A DNA stretch of 64,000 nt from positions 496,001 through 560,000 of the forward strand of contig OY761554.1 in NCBI GenBank assembly GCA_963664655.2, in the 5' to 3' direction. This DNA is from Desulfospira sp963664655 (lineage in GTDB: Bacteria > Desulfobacterota > Desulfobacteria > Desulfobacterales > Desulfobacteraceae). The notes below the pieces were generated by a model that saw only the letters and a list, made by a program, of their open reading frames with translations, was not told the origin of the DNA and did not search any database. Shown here piece by piece: positions 45,409-58,219 of this stretch. The translations under genes were made by a program, and so were the position numbers. Position 1 is the first letter of the stretch, and each line of letters opens with the position of its first letter.

Positions 45409-47016
45409 ATGAATATCCAAAATACAATGGACCAACCGTCTTTTGCTTCCATTGACTGGTATCTGCCGACCAATCATCTAAACCTGGCATATATGATGGC
45501 AGCCGGCCTGGTTTTACCTGAATCGGGTTTTAAAAATAAATATTATAATGATCCTTTATCCCTGTTTCCTGAAAATATCCTTTGCTTTGCCGAAAAAATC
45601 CCAGGCAAAGCCCTTACCATGTCTGTTCAGGAAGCTTCACACCTGATACCCTGTGTAATTAAGATCAATCTTCAGAGTTTAAAAGGCAGGGTTCACACCA
45701 TTAACGCCCAGGGAGAAATTCAATCAATTGCCGACTTTTCCCAAGAGAAAATCCATAATCCGGCGGCTGTACTTTTGCCGTGCCCGATTCCCGCAAGCTG
45801 GATAGAAACGGTTTATTTCCCATCAAAAAAAGAGTTGGCGGCTTTTAAGGAAGACATCCAGGATTTTTCAAATATTGATCCGGGAAACTTTTCAATCCGG
45901 ACAAATAAAAGCCTTTTTAACATTAAAAAAGATAAGAAAAAATCAGATTACGGTTCTATATTTGGTACACATGACCCTTTTCCCTGGAAAAATGCCCAGG
46001 AACACATGGCCGGGATTTCAACCCGGGCGGCCTGCAACATTGCCGGGGCCTGCGGGGGCGTTATAGGCCTGCTCTATGCCATGGCCGACCATGGCCCTGT
46101 CCAGGCAGCAGCTTTTCATGGCGCCATGGAAGAAAAAAATTTATTACCAGGCCATCCATCTGACATCTCATTTATCTATCCGTTCTGGTCATGGACCCCC
46201 CAATACAATTTCCGGCTTTACAACACAATCTTCTGGGGTATGGTCAAAGCCATAGCAGAAACATCCCGCCCGGAAACGGCAAAAGAAACCGTGCTTGGGT
46301 ATTTAAATCAGCTTATTGAAACAAAACAGGAGATCTGTGTCAATGAGAAAGCAAAATTATCCCTGCAAAGCCTTGTCCAGGACCTTTTGAGTGTAAACCA
46401 GGCCCGTTCCGATTTAACCTTGTCTCAACTCTTGGAGAAACACCCCAAACCGTTTTCCAGGGCTGTGATTCTGTTTTTCCTGCGGGAAACCAGTCAACAG
46501 CTTCTTGATTTTGAAAACGAAAACTTTGATGCGTCAAGCCGAGTTGGCGCAGCTATTTTATTTGGGGCTAGGGACGGGTGGATAGGGCTTCCCGCGCACT
46601 TAAAAGAGTCTTCCCAGTTAAGATGTGCCGTCTTTTTTCGTATGGCAATTTTGGCCCGGACTGACAACCTTGTGAATTTAGGAACTGCCCCGGCATCCCC
46701 GGTGCTATGGCGAGACATGTTCAGTATAGACCAAAGTACTCAATGGACAAGCAAACTGGAGAAGGCCGCCGTCCTATTAGCCAAACATCAAAAATGGGAC
46801 TGCATCCATACCCATGTTTATTTAGGCCAGGGAGAATATACCCTTAAGGCAAGCCGATCCGGGCTTGAACTCGTCCTGAAAGGGGTAGAGAAACGAATCA
46901 CACATACCATAGACCATAATATTTTTATTGAGTACTTTAATAATGCCCTGACCCAAAAAAAATTTTCATACCAGATTCAAGAAAAAATACAAAAACTATT
47001 AGGCATAAATCCATGA
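45409..47016 (+). CDS. Unrecognised 535-residue protein of the DISARM-like operon
   Basis: I do not recognise a domain. It starts MNIQNTMDQPSFASIDWYLP and has a mixed alpha/beta composition without signal peptide or membrane segments. Two stretches look structured: the glycine/alanine-rich AACNIAGACGGVIGLLYAMA near 205 and the C-terminal EYTLKASRSGLELVLKGVEK. There is no methyltransferase (no DPPY or FxGxG) and no PLD HxK motif, so it is neither DrmM nor DrmC. The strict 7-base and 4-base (ATGA) junctions to its neighbours make it an integral subunit of the system. It deserves a structure-based search. Confidence 0.75.
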   Translation: MNIQNTMDQPSFASIDWYLPTNHLNLAYMMAAGLVLPESGFKNKYYNDPLSLFPENILCFAEKIPGKALTMSVQEASHLIPCVIKINLQSLKGRVHTINAQGEIQSIADFSQEKIHNPAAVLLPCPIPASWIETVYFPSKKELAAFKEDIQDFSNIDPGNFSIRTNKSLFNIKKDKKKSDYGSIFGTHDPFPWKNAQEHMAGISTRAACNIAGACGGVIGLLYAMADHGPVQAAAFHGAMEEKNLLPGHPSDISFIYPFWSWTPQYNFRLYNTIFWGMVKAIAETSRPETAKETVLGYLNQLIETKQEICVNEKAKLSLQSLVQDLLSVNQARSDLTLSQLLEKHPKPFSRAVILFFLRETSQQLLDFENENFDASSRVGAAILFGARDGWIGLPAHLKESSQLRCAVFFRMAILARTDNLVNLGTAPASPVLWRDMFSIDQSTQWTSKLEKAAVLLAKHQKWDCIHTHVYLGQGEYTLKASRSGLELVLKGVEKRITHTIDHNIFIEYFNNALTQKKFSYQIQEKIQKLLGINP

Positions 47017-48650
47017 AGATGATCCCGCCATATCCCCATGAAACCGGCAGCATGGCGGAAAAACGGATCTTTGACCGGCTAAGAATCATCTTTAATAGCC
47101 CCAATGATCAACCAATGACTGCCTTTCATTCCCTAAGTGTAACAGACCATCAAAAAAAGCGGGTTGGGGAGATTGACTTTTTGCTTTGGGGGCCACCAGG
47201 CCTGTTTGTTCTTGAAGTCAAAGGAGGGAATGTTTGTTGCAAAAAAGGCATATGGACCTTTGAAAACCGTTATGGCGTAAAGTCATCATCAGGCCAGGGG
47301 CCTTTTCAGCAGGCCGAAAGCGCCCTCCAGGGGCTTATCACGAAACTCAAAAAACAATTCGGATCAGAAACCATATCTTCGATTCCCATTGGATACGGAG
47401 TTATTTTTCCGGATTGCCAATGGCAGGTTGATGGCGCGGAATGGGACAATGCTGTCTGGGTGGATGCCCGAAGATTGAATGGAATCAACCACTGGCTGAC
47501 GGCCCTGTTTTCATACTGGCAAAAACGACAGCCCCATACCTTGGAACCGGATTCAAATCTTGTGGAAAAGCTTTCAGGGTTTTTAAGGCCTCAATTTGAG
47601 ACCGTGGAAACCTTGTTTTGCCGGATATGCCGAAACCGGGAGCAAAGGGCAATACTGACCCGGGATCAAATGAAATTCATAGATGTGATCCAGGCCAATA
47701 AAAAAATACTATGCTTTGGCGGTGCCGGCACTGGTAAAACCCTTATGGCCATGGAGCTTGCCAAACTCTGGACCCATGAGGGGGAAAAAGTGGTCATGCC
47801 CTGTGCATCCAGATGGCAAAAACGTTACCTTGAAACTCGTTTTCTTGTGCCGGGGCTGACACTGACTACTATACAGGCCATTGAAGTTGACGCACAAAGG
47901 GCGGGTATCTGCCAATTTGACGCCCTGATTGTAGATGAAGGTCAGGATTTGTTTTTCAGGAAAGATATGGAAAAGCTTGTCCGGTTCATTAAAGGCGGAC
48001 TTGAAGAAGGCCATTGGGCAATTTTCCATGATATAAATAACCAGGCAGACCCATCCCACAGTCCGGAGCCGGAAATTCTGTCCTTTCTTGAGAGTCTTAA
48101 TCCGGCAAGAATTCCCCTTAAGACAAACTGTAGAAACACATTGAATATCATTGACCAAGTCAAAACCTGCCTTGGTGCGGATATGGGGGCCAAAGGTATA
48201 GGCCAGGGGCCTGCTGTACGACAAAGAATTGCGGATAGTCCCCAAAAAGCGGCGGCTATTCTGACTCAGGAGCTAACGTATATCCTGGACTCCGGCCAGA
48301 TTTCTGCCGACAGTATTACTATTTTATCCCCTTACTCTTTTGATAAATCCTGTGCTGGTCTTCTTGACCCGGAATGGCGTCGACAGGTTTGTATCCTTGA
48401 TGATTTTGCCATACGGAATTTCCCGCCCCGGCAAATCAGCTTTTCCCAAATTTTTCACTTCAAAGGATTTGAAAATGAGGTGATAATTTTAGTGGATCTG
48501 TCATTTCCAAAAGATCAGACCCCAAAACACCCCCTCCACTACATCGGTATGAGCCGTCCGCGCACTCTGCTGTCAATGATATTTCACCCCGCGAGTCTCG
48601 GGGTCAAATCTTTGACCCCACGCACGCCTTCGTCTCAAAATGGGGGTTAG
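47013..48650 (+). CDS. NERD-domain nuclease fused to a Superfamily 1 helicase
   Basis: A 545-residue protein. The N-terminal NERD nuclease-like domain (about 10-125) has AEKRIFDRLRIIF, GEIDFLLWGPPGLFVLEVKG (the D and E-x-K of the PD-(D/E)xK fold) and a terminal beta part. A helicase follows with motif I FGGAGTGKTLMAMELAKLW near 236, motif II LIVDEGQDLFF near 308, TNCRNTLNIIDQV, FKGFENEVIILVDL and YIGMSRPRTLLSMIFH near the end. It could be the effector nuclease of the operon. The last 20 residues run over a GGGGTCAAA palindrome and look like tacked-on sequence. Confidence 0.87.
   Translation: MKMIPPYPHETGSMAEKRIFDRLRIIFNSPNDQPMTAFHSLSVTDHQKKRVGEIDFLLWGPPGLFVLEVKGGNVCCKKGIWTFENRYGVKSSSGQGPFQQAESALQGLITKLKKQFGSETISSIPIGYGVIFPDCQWQVDGAEWDNAVWVDARRLNGINHWLTALFSYWQKRQPHTLEPDSNLVEKLSGFLRPQFETVETLFCRICRNREQRAILTRDQMKFIDVIQANKKILCFGGAGTGKTLMAMELAKLWTHEGEKVVMPCASRWQKRYLETRFLVPGLTLTTIQAIEVDAQRAGICQFDALIVDEGQDLFFRKDMEKLVRFIKGGLEEGHWAIFHDINNQADPSHSPEPEILSFLESLNPARIPLKTNCRNTLNIIDQVKTCLGADMGAKGIGQGPAVRQRIADSPQKAAAILTQELTYILDSGQISADSITILSPYSFDKSCAGLLDPEWRRQVCILDDFAIRNFPPRQISFSQIFHFKGFENEVIILVDLSFPKDQTPKHPLHYIGMSRPRTLLSMIFHPASLGVKSLTPRTPSSQNGG
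48600..48619. repeat. GGGGTCAAA palindrome at the end of the NERD-helicase gene
   Basis: GGGGTCAAA-TC-TTTGACCCC is a perfect 9-bp inverted repeat, of the same GGGGTCAA class as 6562-6648. It lies inside the last codons, so it may have replaced the original C-terminus. Confidence 0.75.
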
Positions 48651-48659
48651 ATCAATCCA

Positions 48660-48690
48660 GCTGGTTCATCCGCTGGACCCTGAATCCGAA
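48660..48690 (+). repeat. att-like direct repeat, right copy (sixA 3' end remnant)
   Basis: It is identical over 31 bp to 35933-35963. The extended match still encodes SSWFIRWTLNPNIS followed by a stop, with a few base changes from the sixA copy. It has no gene start and is 4 bases after the end of the operon, so it is a displaced gene end rather than a gene. Confidence 0.75.
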
Positions 48691-48810
48691 CATTTCATAG
48701 CATCCGCCATAGTGACCGGTTGAAAGCATGCCTTTCAGGCTCACAGCATCGGAGCAAAAGGATATAGTTCCGTTGCTATTTCTCTCGGGTACCGGGCTGG
48801 CTTACTCCAG

Positions 48811-48905
48811 ATAACGGCCACGGGCCGTCTTGGTTATCCAACCAAGCACCGCCCACAACGAAAAATAAAAGTCTTTTCAGCCTGTTAGTATAACTTTCAT
48901 ATAAA
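48811..48905 (-). repeat. Dispersed 90-bp hairpin element, single copy
   Basis: ATAACGGCCACGGGCCGTCT, then GCACCGCCCACAACGAAAAA and AACTTTCATATAA: the same element on the minus strand, more divergent at its ends. It ends 4 bases before the stop codon of the DUF4276 gene. Confidence 0.88.
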
Positions 48906-48908
48906 TCT

Positions 48909-49580
48909 TTACGCTAATTGCTCAAGCAAAGTTAACCAATCATTGAAATGGGGACATCTTTCTCGAATTTTCTGAAGCCCGATTTTCTCCGCTACAACAA
49001 CACCCGATGTGACTTTATCATATTCCGGAATTTCTCTAAGAATACGTTTGGAAGGGGCTGTTTGGACACCGTCATTGATCAGTTCAGGATTTTGCCGGCC
49101 AACCATTGAAATAAGGTTCTGGATAGGCTGATCATGTTCGAGATACTCACAATCCAATGCTTTGGGGTCGGAAAGAATCAATGCCTCAAATTCATGAAGC
49201 TGGATATACGGGATAAAGCGGTGGTCATTTATATCATCAGCCATGGCCTGTTCCAAAAATCTGACTTGATCGTAGGGGTCCGCTTTTCGTTTTCCGGCTT
49301 CGTACCCGGGGAAATCGTTTGGCAAAGCATAAAGATCAAACATGGTTGTAAACCGCCATTCAGGATGGTGGCCGGTTTTAATCCAGGCTTGAATGTCCTT
49401 TTTTGCCTTTTCATAGCTTGGCAGGCCGCCCCGATACTCTCTTGCAGCCCGCCTGTCCCTGCTGGTCAAAACACATCGGGCATCGGCAAACACTTGGAAT
49501 TCTGCCAAATGAACGGCCAGTAATTCTTTGACAAAAGACTGCTCTGTTTGCCCTTCAGCAGTGACATGCAGGTGGATCAC
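48909..49580 (-). CDS. DUF4276 family (TOPRIM-like) protein
   Basis: A 223-residue protein: VIHLHVTAEGQTEQSFVKEL at the start, with the E-G-x-x-E of a TOPRIM-like fold, FTTMFDLYALPNDFPGYE and FIPYIQLHEFEALILSD carrying further acidic residues. DUF4276 proteins are usual partners of AAA_21/OLD-like ATPases. The start is GTG at 49580, overlapping the ATPase stop by GTGA, with GGGAGG seven bases ahead. The nuclease role is family-level inference, by analogy to OLD and PARIS (AriB) systems. Confidence 0.85.
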   Translation of the reverse strand: MIHLHVTAEGQTEQSFVKELLAVHLAEFQVFADARCVLTSRDRRAAREYRGGLPSYEKAKKDIQAWIKTGHHPEWRFTTMFDLYALPNDFPGYEAGKRKADPYDQVRFLEQAMADDINDHRFIPYIQLHEFEALILSDPKALDCEYLEHDQPIQNLISMVGRQNPELINDGVQTAPSKRILREIPEYDKVTSGVVVAEKIGLQKIRERCPHFNDWLTLLEQLA

Positions 49581-50683
49581 GGCTGACCTCCCAGCACATT
49601 TTTTTCCCAAAGCTCAGACAGGCTATATCGGTCAATCCATTCTTTGAGTTGTTCCGGATCCAATTTCTTAAATATGGAACCTTCATTCCTTTGATCGCGC
49701 TCCACGATCACAATATCTTCGGGTAAAAACTCATCTATTAATCTGGTGGACTGGGTAGCCAGGAGTACCTGGGTTTTCTTGGAAGCCGTACGGACAATCC
49801 CGGCAAGTTCAGCTATGGCAAAAGGATGAAGACCCAGCTCCGGCTCGTCCAGAACAATGAATCCCGGCAACAATTCCGGGGGCTGGAGCAGCAGGGTTGC
49901 CAGGGCCATAAACCTGAGGGAGCCGTCGGATATCTGATCCGGATCAAACAGATAATCGTTTCCTGAATTATCTGTCCAGTTCAATCGGATATAGTTTTCA
50001 TTGCCGGGAACCGGGTCCAGAACAAAATCACCAAATTGCGGCATGACCCGCCTGATATGCCTTATAATCCGGTCATAGTATTTCCGGTAAGCCTGATTTT
50101 GTTTCAGCACCTTTAAAAAAGGGGCCAGATTTCCGGCATTGCTTTTTAGATATCGGGCATCATCAACATATCCCCGGTCTTTAATCCTGGCCGTGTCTGA
50201 AGTATCATGAAATTGATACGTACGAATCTTAGACAACAATTGAAACAGTATCCGGCTGGTTTCATGATCATGGGTCCCAAGACCTGCCTCATTATTTCCT
50301 GAAGGGATGAAATATTCAAGCGGTTGCTGGGCCCCGGACCTATGATAAGTTACCTTTTCTCCACTAATGAAAAGTCTGTCCGGAAGGCCATGGGAAAGTC
50401 TTACATGATAGATATCTTCGATGGTCTCTGATTGAAATTTTAATTCAAAAGAAATGGATTCGGTTTTTTTAGGTCCATAATACAACAGCCGGCTGACACC
50501 ATATTTTCCGACATATTGCTGAAAGGCACCGGTGGTCATATAATTCAGCATGGCAAAAAAAGAAACCAGATTGCTCTTGCCTGAACCATTGGCCCCAAGC
50601 AATATGGTTAAGTCTCCCAGGGGGATATCCTGCTCATGTTCAATTGACTTGAACCCTTTAATATGTATTTCTCTGAGCTTCAT
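49577..50683 (-). CDS. AAA_21 family ATPase (SMC/RecF-like)
   Basis: A 368-residue ABC-type ATPase: FKSIEHEQDIPLGDLTILLG, Walker A GANGSGKSNLVSF near residue 32, signature region ISDGSLRFMALATLLLQP and Walker B IVLDEPELGLHPFAIAELAG, then a switch His region LLATQSTRLIDEF. Such ATPases pair with a TOPRIM-like or HNH partner and sense phage proteins or DNA ends. The gene is the first of a two-gene operon with DUF4276, next to the DISARM-like island but read in the opposite direction. Confidence 0.9.
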   Translation of the reverse strand: MKLREIHIKGFKSIEHEQDIPLGDLTILLGANGSGKSNLVSFFAMLNYMTTGAFQQYVGKYGVSRLLYYGPKKTESISFELKFQSETIEDIYHVRLSHGLPDRLFISGEKVTYHRSGAQQPLEYFIPSGNNEAGLGTHDHETSRILFQLLSKIRTYQFHDTSDTARIKDRGYVDDARYLKSNAGNLAPFLKVLKQNQAYRKYYDRIIRHIRRVMPQFGDFVLDPVPGNENYIRLNWTDNSGNDYLFDPDQISDGSLRFMALATLLLQPPELLPGFIVLDEPELGLHPFAIAELAGIVRTASKKTQVLLATQSTRLIDEFLPEDIVIVERDQRNEGSIFKKLDPEQLKEWIDRYSLSELWEKNVLGGQP

Positions 50684-50880
50684 ATTATTATTTCTCCCCT
50701 GACGTTTCTTACTTTTTAAAAAGCGGCTAAGGTGGGGTCAGGCCATCAACATATCAAAGTTAAAGATGTTTAGCCACAGCTGAAAAAGAGAACTTGGACA
50801 ATGGATAAAAATAATTCCAAACACCGGACAAAATATTCAACTTTCAAAAACAATATTTTTGAAACAAACACCAAAACAAA

Positions 50881-50916
50881 AAAAGCCCTGACCAAAATAA
50901 TTTGATCAGGGCTTTT
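50881..50916 (-). terminator. Intrinsic terminator of the rRNA operon
   Basis: AAAAGCCCTGA and TCAGGGCTTTT are perfect 11-bp complements with a 14-base loop. On the minus strand the stem is followed by a T run (plus strand AACAAAAAAAGCCC). It lies 10 bases downstream of the 5S rRNA 3' end. Confidence 0.88.
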
Positions 50917-50925
50917 AGAAAAATA

Positions 50926-51043
50926 ACCCGGCGGCGTTCTACTCTCCCACACAGTCTCCCATGCAGTACCATCGACGCTAAGGCGCTTAACTACCGTGTT
51001 CGAGATGGGTACGGGTGTGGCCGCCTCGCCATTGCCACCGGGT
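50926..51043 (-). rRNA. rrf: 5S ribosomal RNA
   Basis: The complement holds the standard 5S features, including CCCATCTCGAACACGG, AGTTAAGCGCC and CATGGGAGACTG, and the closing stem CCCGG(T/C)GGC with GCCGCCGGG. Ends are set by the stem and are accurate to about 2 bases. It is last in the operon. Confidence 0.93.
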
Positions 51044-51293
51044 TAAACCGGTCAGGACCTGGAACTTCTGATTAATCTACTTCTACCGCGTTCCCGGAAT
51101 CCTGTAATTTGTTGCAGTAAATATAAGCTATGTTGAGCATTTGAATAAAAATTTTAGTGAAGTTCGAGGCGCAAGCATTATTTTTAAATAAGGTGTAGTG
51201 GTCTACTCCGTTTTAAAAATGATGCGCAGCAACGAAGAAATTCGCAAAATTTTTGTTCAAATCAAAGCGTCTAAGTTTATCTGTGGAAAAAAG
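51044..51293. other. 23S-5S spacer, complementary to the 16S-23S spacer
   Basis: There is no tRNA. From about 51131 to the 23S end the spacer is the near-complement of 54268-54423 on the other side of the 23S gene (roughly 80% by eye over about 155 bases), e.g. AATTTTAGTGAAGTTC here and GAACTTCACTAAAATT there. In the precursor RNA the two would form a long stem that presents the 23S for RNase III-type processing. Confidence 0.75.
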
Positions 51294-54270
<2,977 letters not shown>

Positions 54271-54677
54271 TATTCCACAAATAAACTTAAACGCTTTGAT
54301 GTTTTCGAAAATTTTGTGAATTTCTGCGTTGCTTCACACAGATTTTAAAACGGCGTAGCCTACTACGCCTTATTTAAAATCCGTGCTCGCGCCTTGAACT
54401 TCACTAAAATTTTCTTCAACATAAGTTTGCTGTTAAAACTTTGGTAAACTTCAAGCGCTAATTCACAAATTTTCTTCAACATAGCTCGAAAAAGTCTGAT
54501 CAACATCAAACTCTCACGATTTATGATTAATTCAGTTGCCTTTACGGCAACTGCGCAATTGATATTTACTACAACAAATTTTCAAAGAACATGACAGATC
54601 CGGCTACTCTTGTTCACCGTTTTGATCTCTCAAAATTGGCCAGTGAAAGCCTTAAAGCTTTTTTTATCTTTCCTTTG
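54271..54677. other. 16S-23S internal spacer without tRNA genes
   Basis: The 407-bp spacer shows no tRNA-Ile or tRNA-Ala: I find no T-arm GGTTCGA pattern nor paired acceptor stem on the minus strand. It is AT-rich, contains the 5' half of the 23S processing stem (54271-54423), a small GGCGTAG/CTACGCC hairpin and a repeated AATTTTCTTCAACATA (about 54408 and 54468). Confidence 0.75.
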
Positions 54678-56237
<1,560 letters not shown>

Positions 56238-56610
56238 TAATCCTTTTTCCTAAAAACTCTTGGTCTTGACTCGTTTATTAAAAAACAAATCACTTTGACC
56301 CGCTTCAAAACTTCACTGACCAATTTTCAAAGATCAAACTTTCGAGGAAAAACTGCTTGTTTACTGCCGCCCCGAAAGACCGGCGTAATATGCATGAAAA
56401 CAAAACACATGTCAAACAAATTTTTAACAATTCTCCAGATATTTTTTATATCTCTAATTTTATTAGCAATATTTTTTCCTACAGTTGAGTACATATTCAA
56501 TAAACTTTTAACATTCCAAAAATTGAAAGTTTTAAATGACGGCAATTGTGGTATGCATTTAAATATTTTTTTTTGAAGTTCGGATAATTTTTTTTCAAGG
56601 AAACGCGGTA
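56238..56610. other. rRNA leader and promoter region
   Basis: AT-rich gap of 373 bases between the 16S 5' end and the PIN-domain gene. It holds the rRNA promoter at 56387-56415 and a leader of about 140 bases. Open frames here have biased, AT-driven composition and are not called. No Fis sites could be judged by eye. Confidence 0.65.
56387..56415 (-). promoter_or_regulatory. Strong sigma-70 promoter of the rRNA operon
   Basis: On the minus strand TTGACA (56410-56415) is followed after exactly 17 bases by CATATT (56387-56392), and then GC-rich sequence as in rRNA discriminators. An A/T-rich stretch lies upstream of the -35 box, like an UP element. Confidence 0.7.
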
Positions 56611-57141
56611 ATGACATCCAAAGTATATACTGACGCATCTTCTGCCATCCTGCTATACAAAGCCGGTTTGTTCGGCAAGACCGCGACCCATTTTCAAATG
56701 GTGCTTACCCCTGGGGTCTTTGCTGAGATTACCCGGCAGGGACATGACGGGGCAGGATTTTTTTCAAATTTTCAAGGTATTGCCATGGAGCCCCCAGACT
56801 TGGCTCTTGGGGCTTCCTGCCTTGAAAAGGCCCTGTCACTGGACTTAGGGGAAAAAGAAACCCTTTTACTATTTTTACAGCAGAACAAGCTCGAAACAGC
56901 CGGTTTAAAACGGTTTATTCTGGTGGATGACGGGCCGGCCGCAAAATTCTGCAAGGCCCGGGGCCTTCCTTTTATCAATGCCCTTCTCGTCCCCAAAATT
57001 TTGTGGCTCTCCGGCCATATGAGCCTGTCCGGCTGCAATGAAAAAATGGAATTTTTATCAAAAACAGGGAGGTATTCCCCGGCCATCATCAAAAAAGCGC
57101 TTGAACTGACGGCCCAGGATCTTGATTATTTTAAATGCTGA
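56611..57141 (+). CDS. PIN-like domain protein
   Basis: A 176-residue protein with the acidic residues of a PIN-fold RNase in order: VYTDASSAILLYKAGLF (Asp), LTPGVFAEITRQGHDGAG (Glu), LDLGEKETLLLFLQQ (Glu), ILVDDGPAAKFCKARGLPFI (Asp). This is the DUF3368-like arrangement. PIN proteins of this kind cleave RNA and are often toxins, but no antitoxin gene is next to it, so a solitary or decayed pair is possible. AAGGAAA precedes the start. Confidence 0.72.
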   Translation: MTSKVYTDASSAILLYKAGLFGKTATHFQMVLTPGVFAEITRQGHDGAGFFSNFQGIAMEPPDLALGASCLEKALSLDLGEKETLLLFLQQNKLETAGLKRFILVDDGPAAKFCKARGLPFINALLVPKILWLSGHMSLSGCNEKMEFLSKTGRYSPAIIKKALELTAQDLDYFKC

Positions 57142-57147
57142 AAGACC

Positions 57148-58047
57148 TTAAAACGGAACAGGCTTCTTTCTTTTTTTAACATTCACCACCGTAATCCCGG
57201 CAACAATAAAACAGACAGACCCCAGAAGATACCGGGTAACCGGCTCCCCCAAAAGCCAGACCCCGAAAAACACCCCGGCCAGGGGGACCATAAAAAGAAA
57301 TGAATACTGGGCCGTGGCCCCATACCGCCGCATCATGGCATTCCATGCAACAAAGCCGATACAGGTGGTGACCAGGGCTTGAAAAAGCAGAGCATTGACC
57401 ACCAGGGGAGTCATCGCCTTCACCATGGGATCATCCCAGATCATACCCCCGGCAAAAAAGAACGGCACCCCGATAACCATGGGGTACAAAGTCACCTGGA
57501 TGGTATTGAACCCATCAATGATCCGTTTGAGAAACACAATGGAAACTGACCAGCACATCACCGCGCCCAGAACCATGAGGTCCCCGGAATGGATATCGGC
57601 ATCCAGGTCCGGCCGGTCAAAAAAAAGAAGCACCACCCCGGTAAACCCCAGGGCGATGCCAAAAACCTTTTTAAGGGTTATCCGGTCTGCTGGGATGAAA
57701 AAATGGGACAAAATCATTACCATAAACGGGACCACATTAACGATCAGGGTCCCATGGGACGCCGTGGTTCGGCTGAGCCCCACATGAAAGCAGGAAAGCT
57801 GAAAGCTGAACAGGCAGCCCTGAATAAAAATCAAGACGGCCTGTTTAGAAGTCAGGCCCAGGGGGATTTTTTTATATGTTGCCCATAAAAACAGGCAGAA
57901 ACCGGCCAGACAGAACCTGGTTCCGGCCGTGGTAAACGGTCCTAAACCGGTCAGGGCGTATTTAATGGCCACGGTGTTGCCCCCGAAAATGATGCATAAA
58001 ACAACCATGCACAGGGCCGCCCCAACGGTCATGTCCTCATTTTTCAT
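57148..58047 (-). CDS. EamA/DMT family transporter
   Basis: A 299-residue membrane protein with ten hydrophobic segments in two EamA repeats (CIIFGGNTVAIKYALTGLGP and TAGTRFCLAGFCLFLWA in the first; VMCWSVSIVFLKRIIDGF in the second). EamA proteins export metabolites such as amino acids or take up small solutes; the substrate is unknown. The start at 58047 begins MKNEDMTVGAALCMVVLCII. Monocistronic, convergent with the PIN gene. Confidence 0.9.
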   Translation of the reverse strand: MKNEDMTVGAALCMVVLCIIFGGNTVAIKYALTGLGPFTTAGTRFCLAGFCLFLWATYKKIPLGLTSKQAVLIFIQGCLFSFQLSCFHVGLSRTTASHGTLIVNVVPFMVMILSHFFIPADRITLKKVFGIALGFTGVVLLFFDRPDLDADIHSGDLMVLGAVMCWSVSIVFLKRIIDGFNTIQVTLYPMVIGVPFFFAGGMIWDDPMVKAMTPLVVNALLFQALVTTCIGFVAWNAMMRRYGATAQYSFLFMVPLAGVFFGVWLLGEPVTRYLLGSVCFIVAGITVVNVKKRKKPVPF

Positions 58048-58142
58048 TGCTGATTATTCTCCGGAAAATATCCAGGCGTGCTGCCCGAGTTCCAAAAAAG
58101 ATACAAAAACTCAAAGGTTTGGTAAAGAATTTTGTTTCTGGT

Positions 58143-58170
58143 TTGACACCTTGACTTTGGGCCATATATT
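58143..58170 (+). promoter_or_regulatory. Candidate promoter of the zinc locus
   Basis: TTGACA (58143-58148), a 16-base spacer and TATATT (58165-58170) lie 50 bases before the first gene of the zinc locus. I see no clear palindromic Zur box over it. Confidence 0.45.
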
Positions 58171-58219
58171 TCTTACTGGTTTTAGGTGCATCTAACAAAA
58201 CAAAGGCCCCGGAATTTCC

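Noticed and set aside
54271..54677. tRNA-Ile and tRNA-Ala in the 16S-23S spacer
   Set aside because: No acceptor stem or T-arm pattern could be found on the minus strand.
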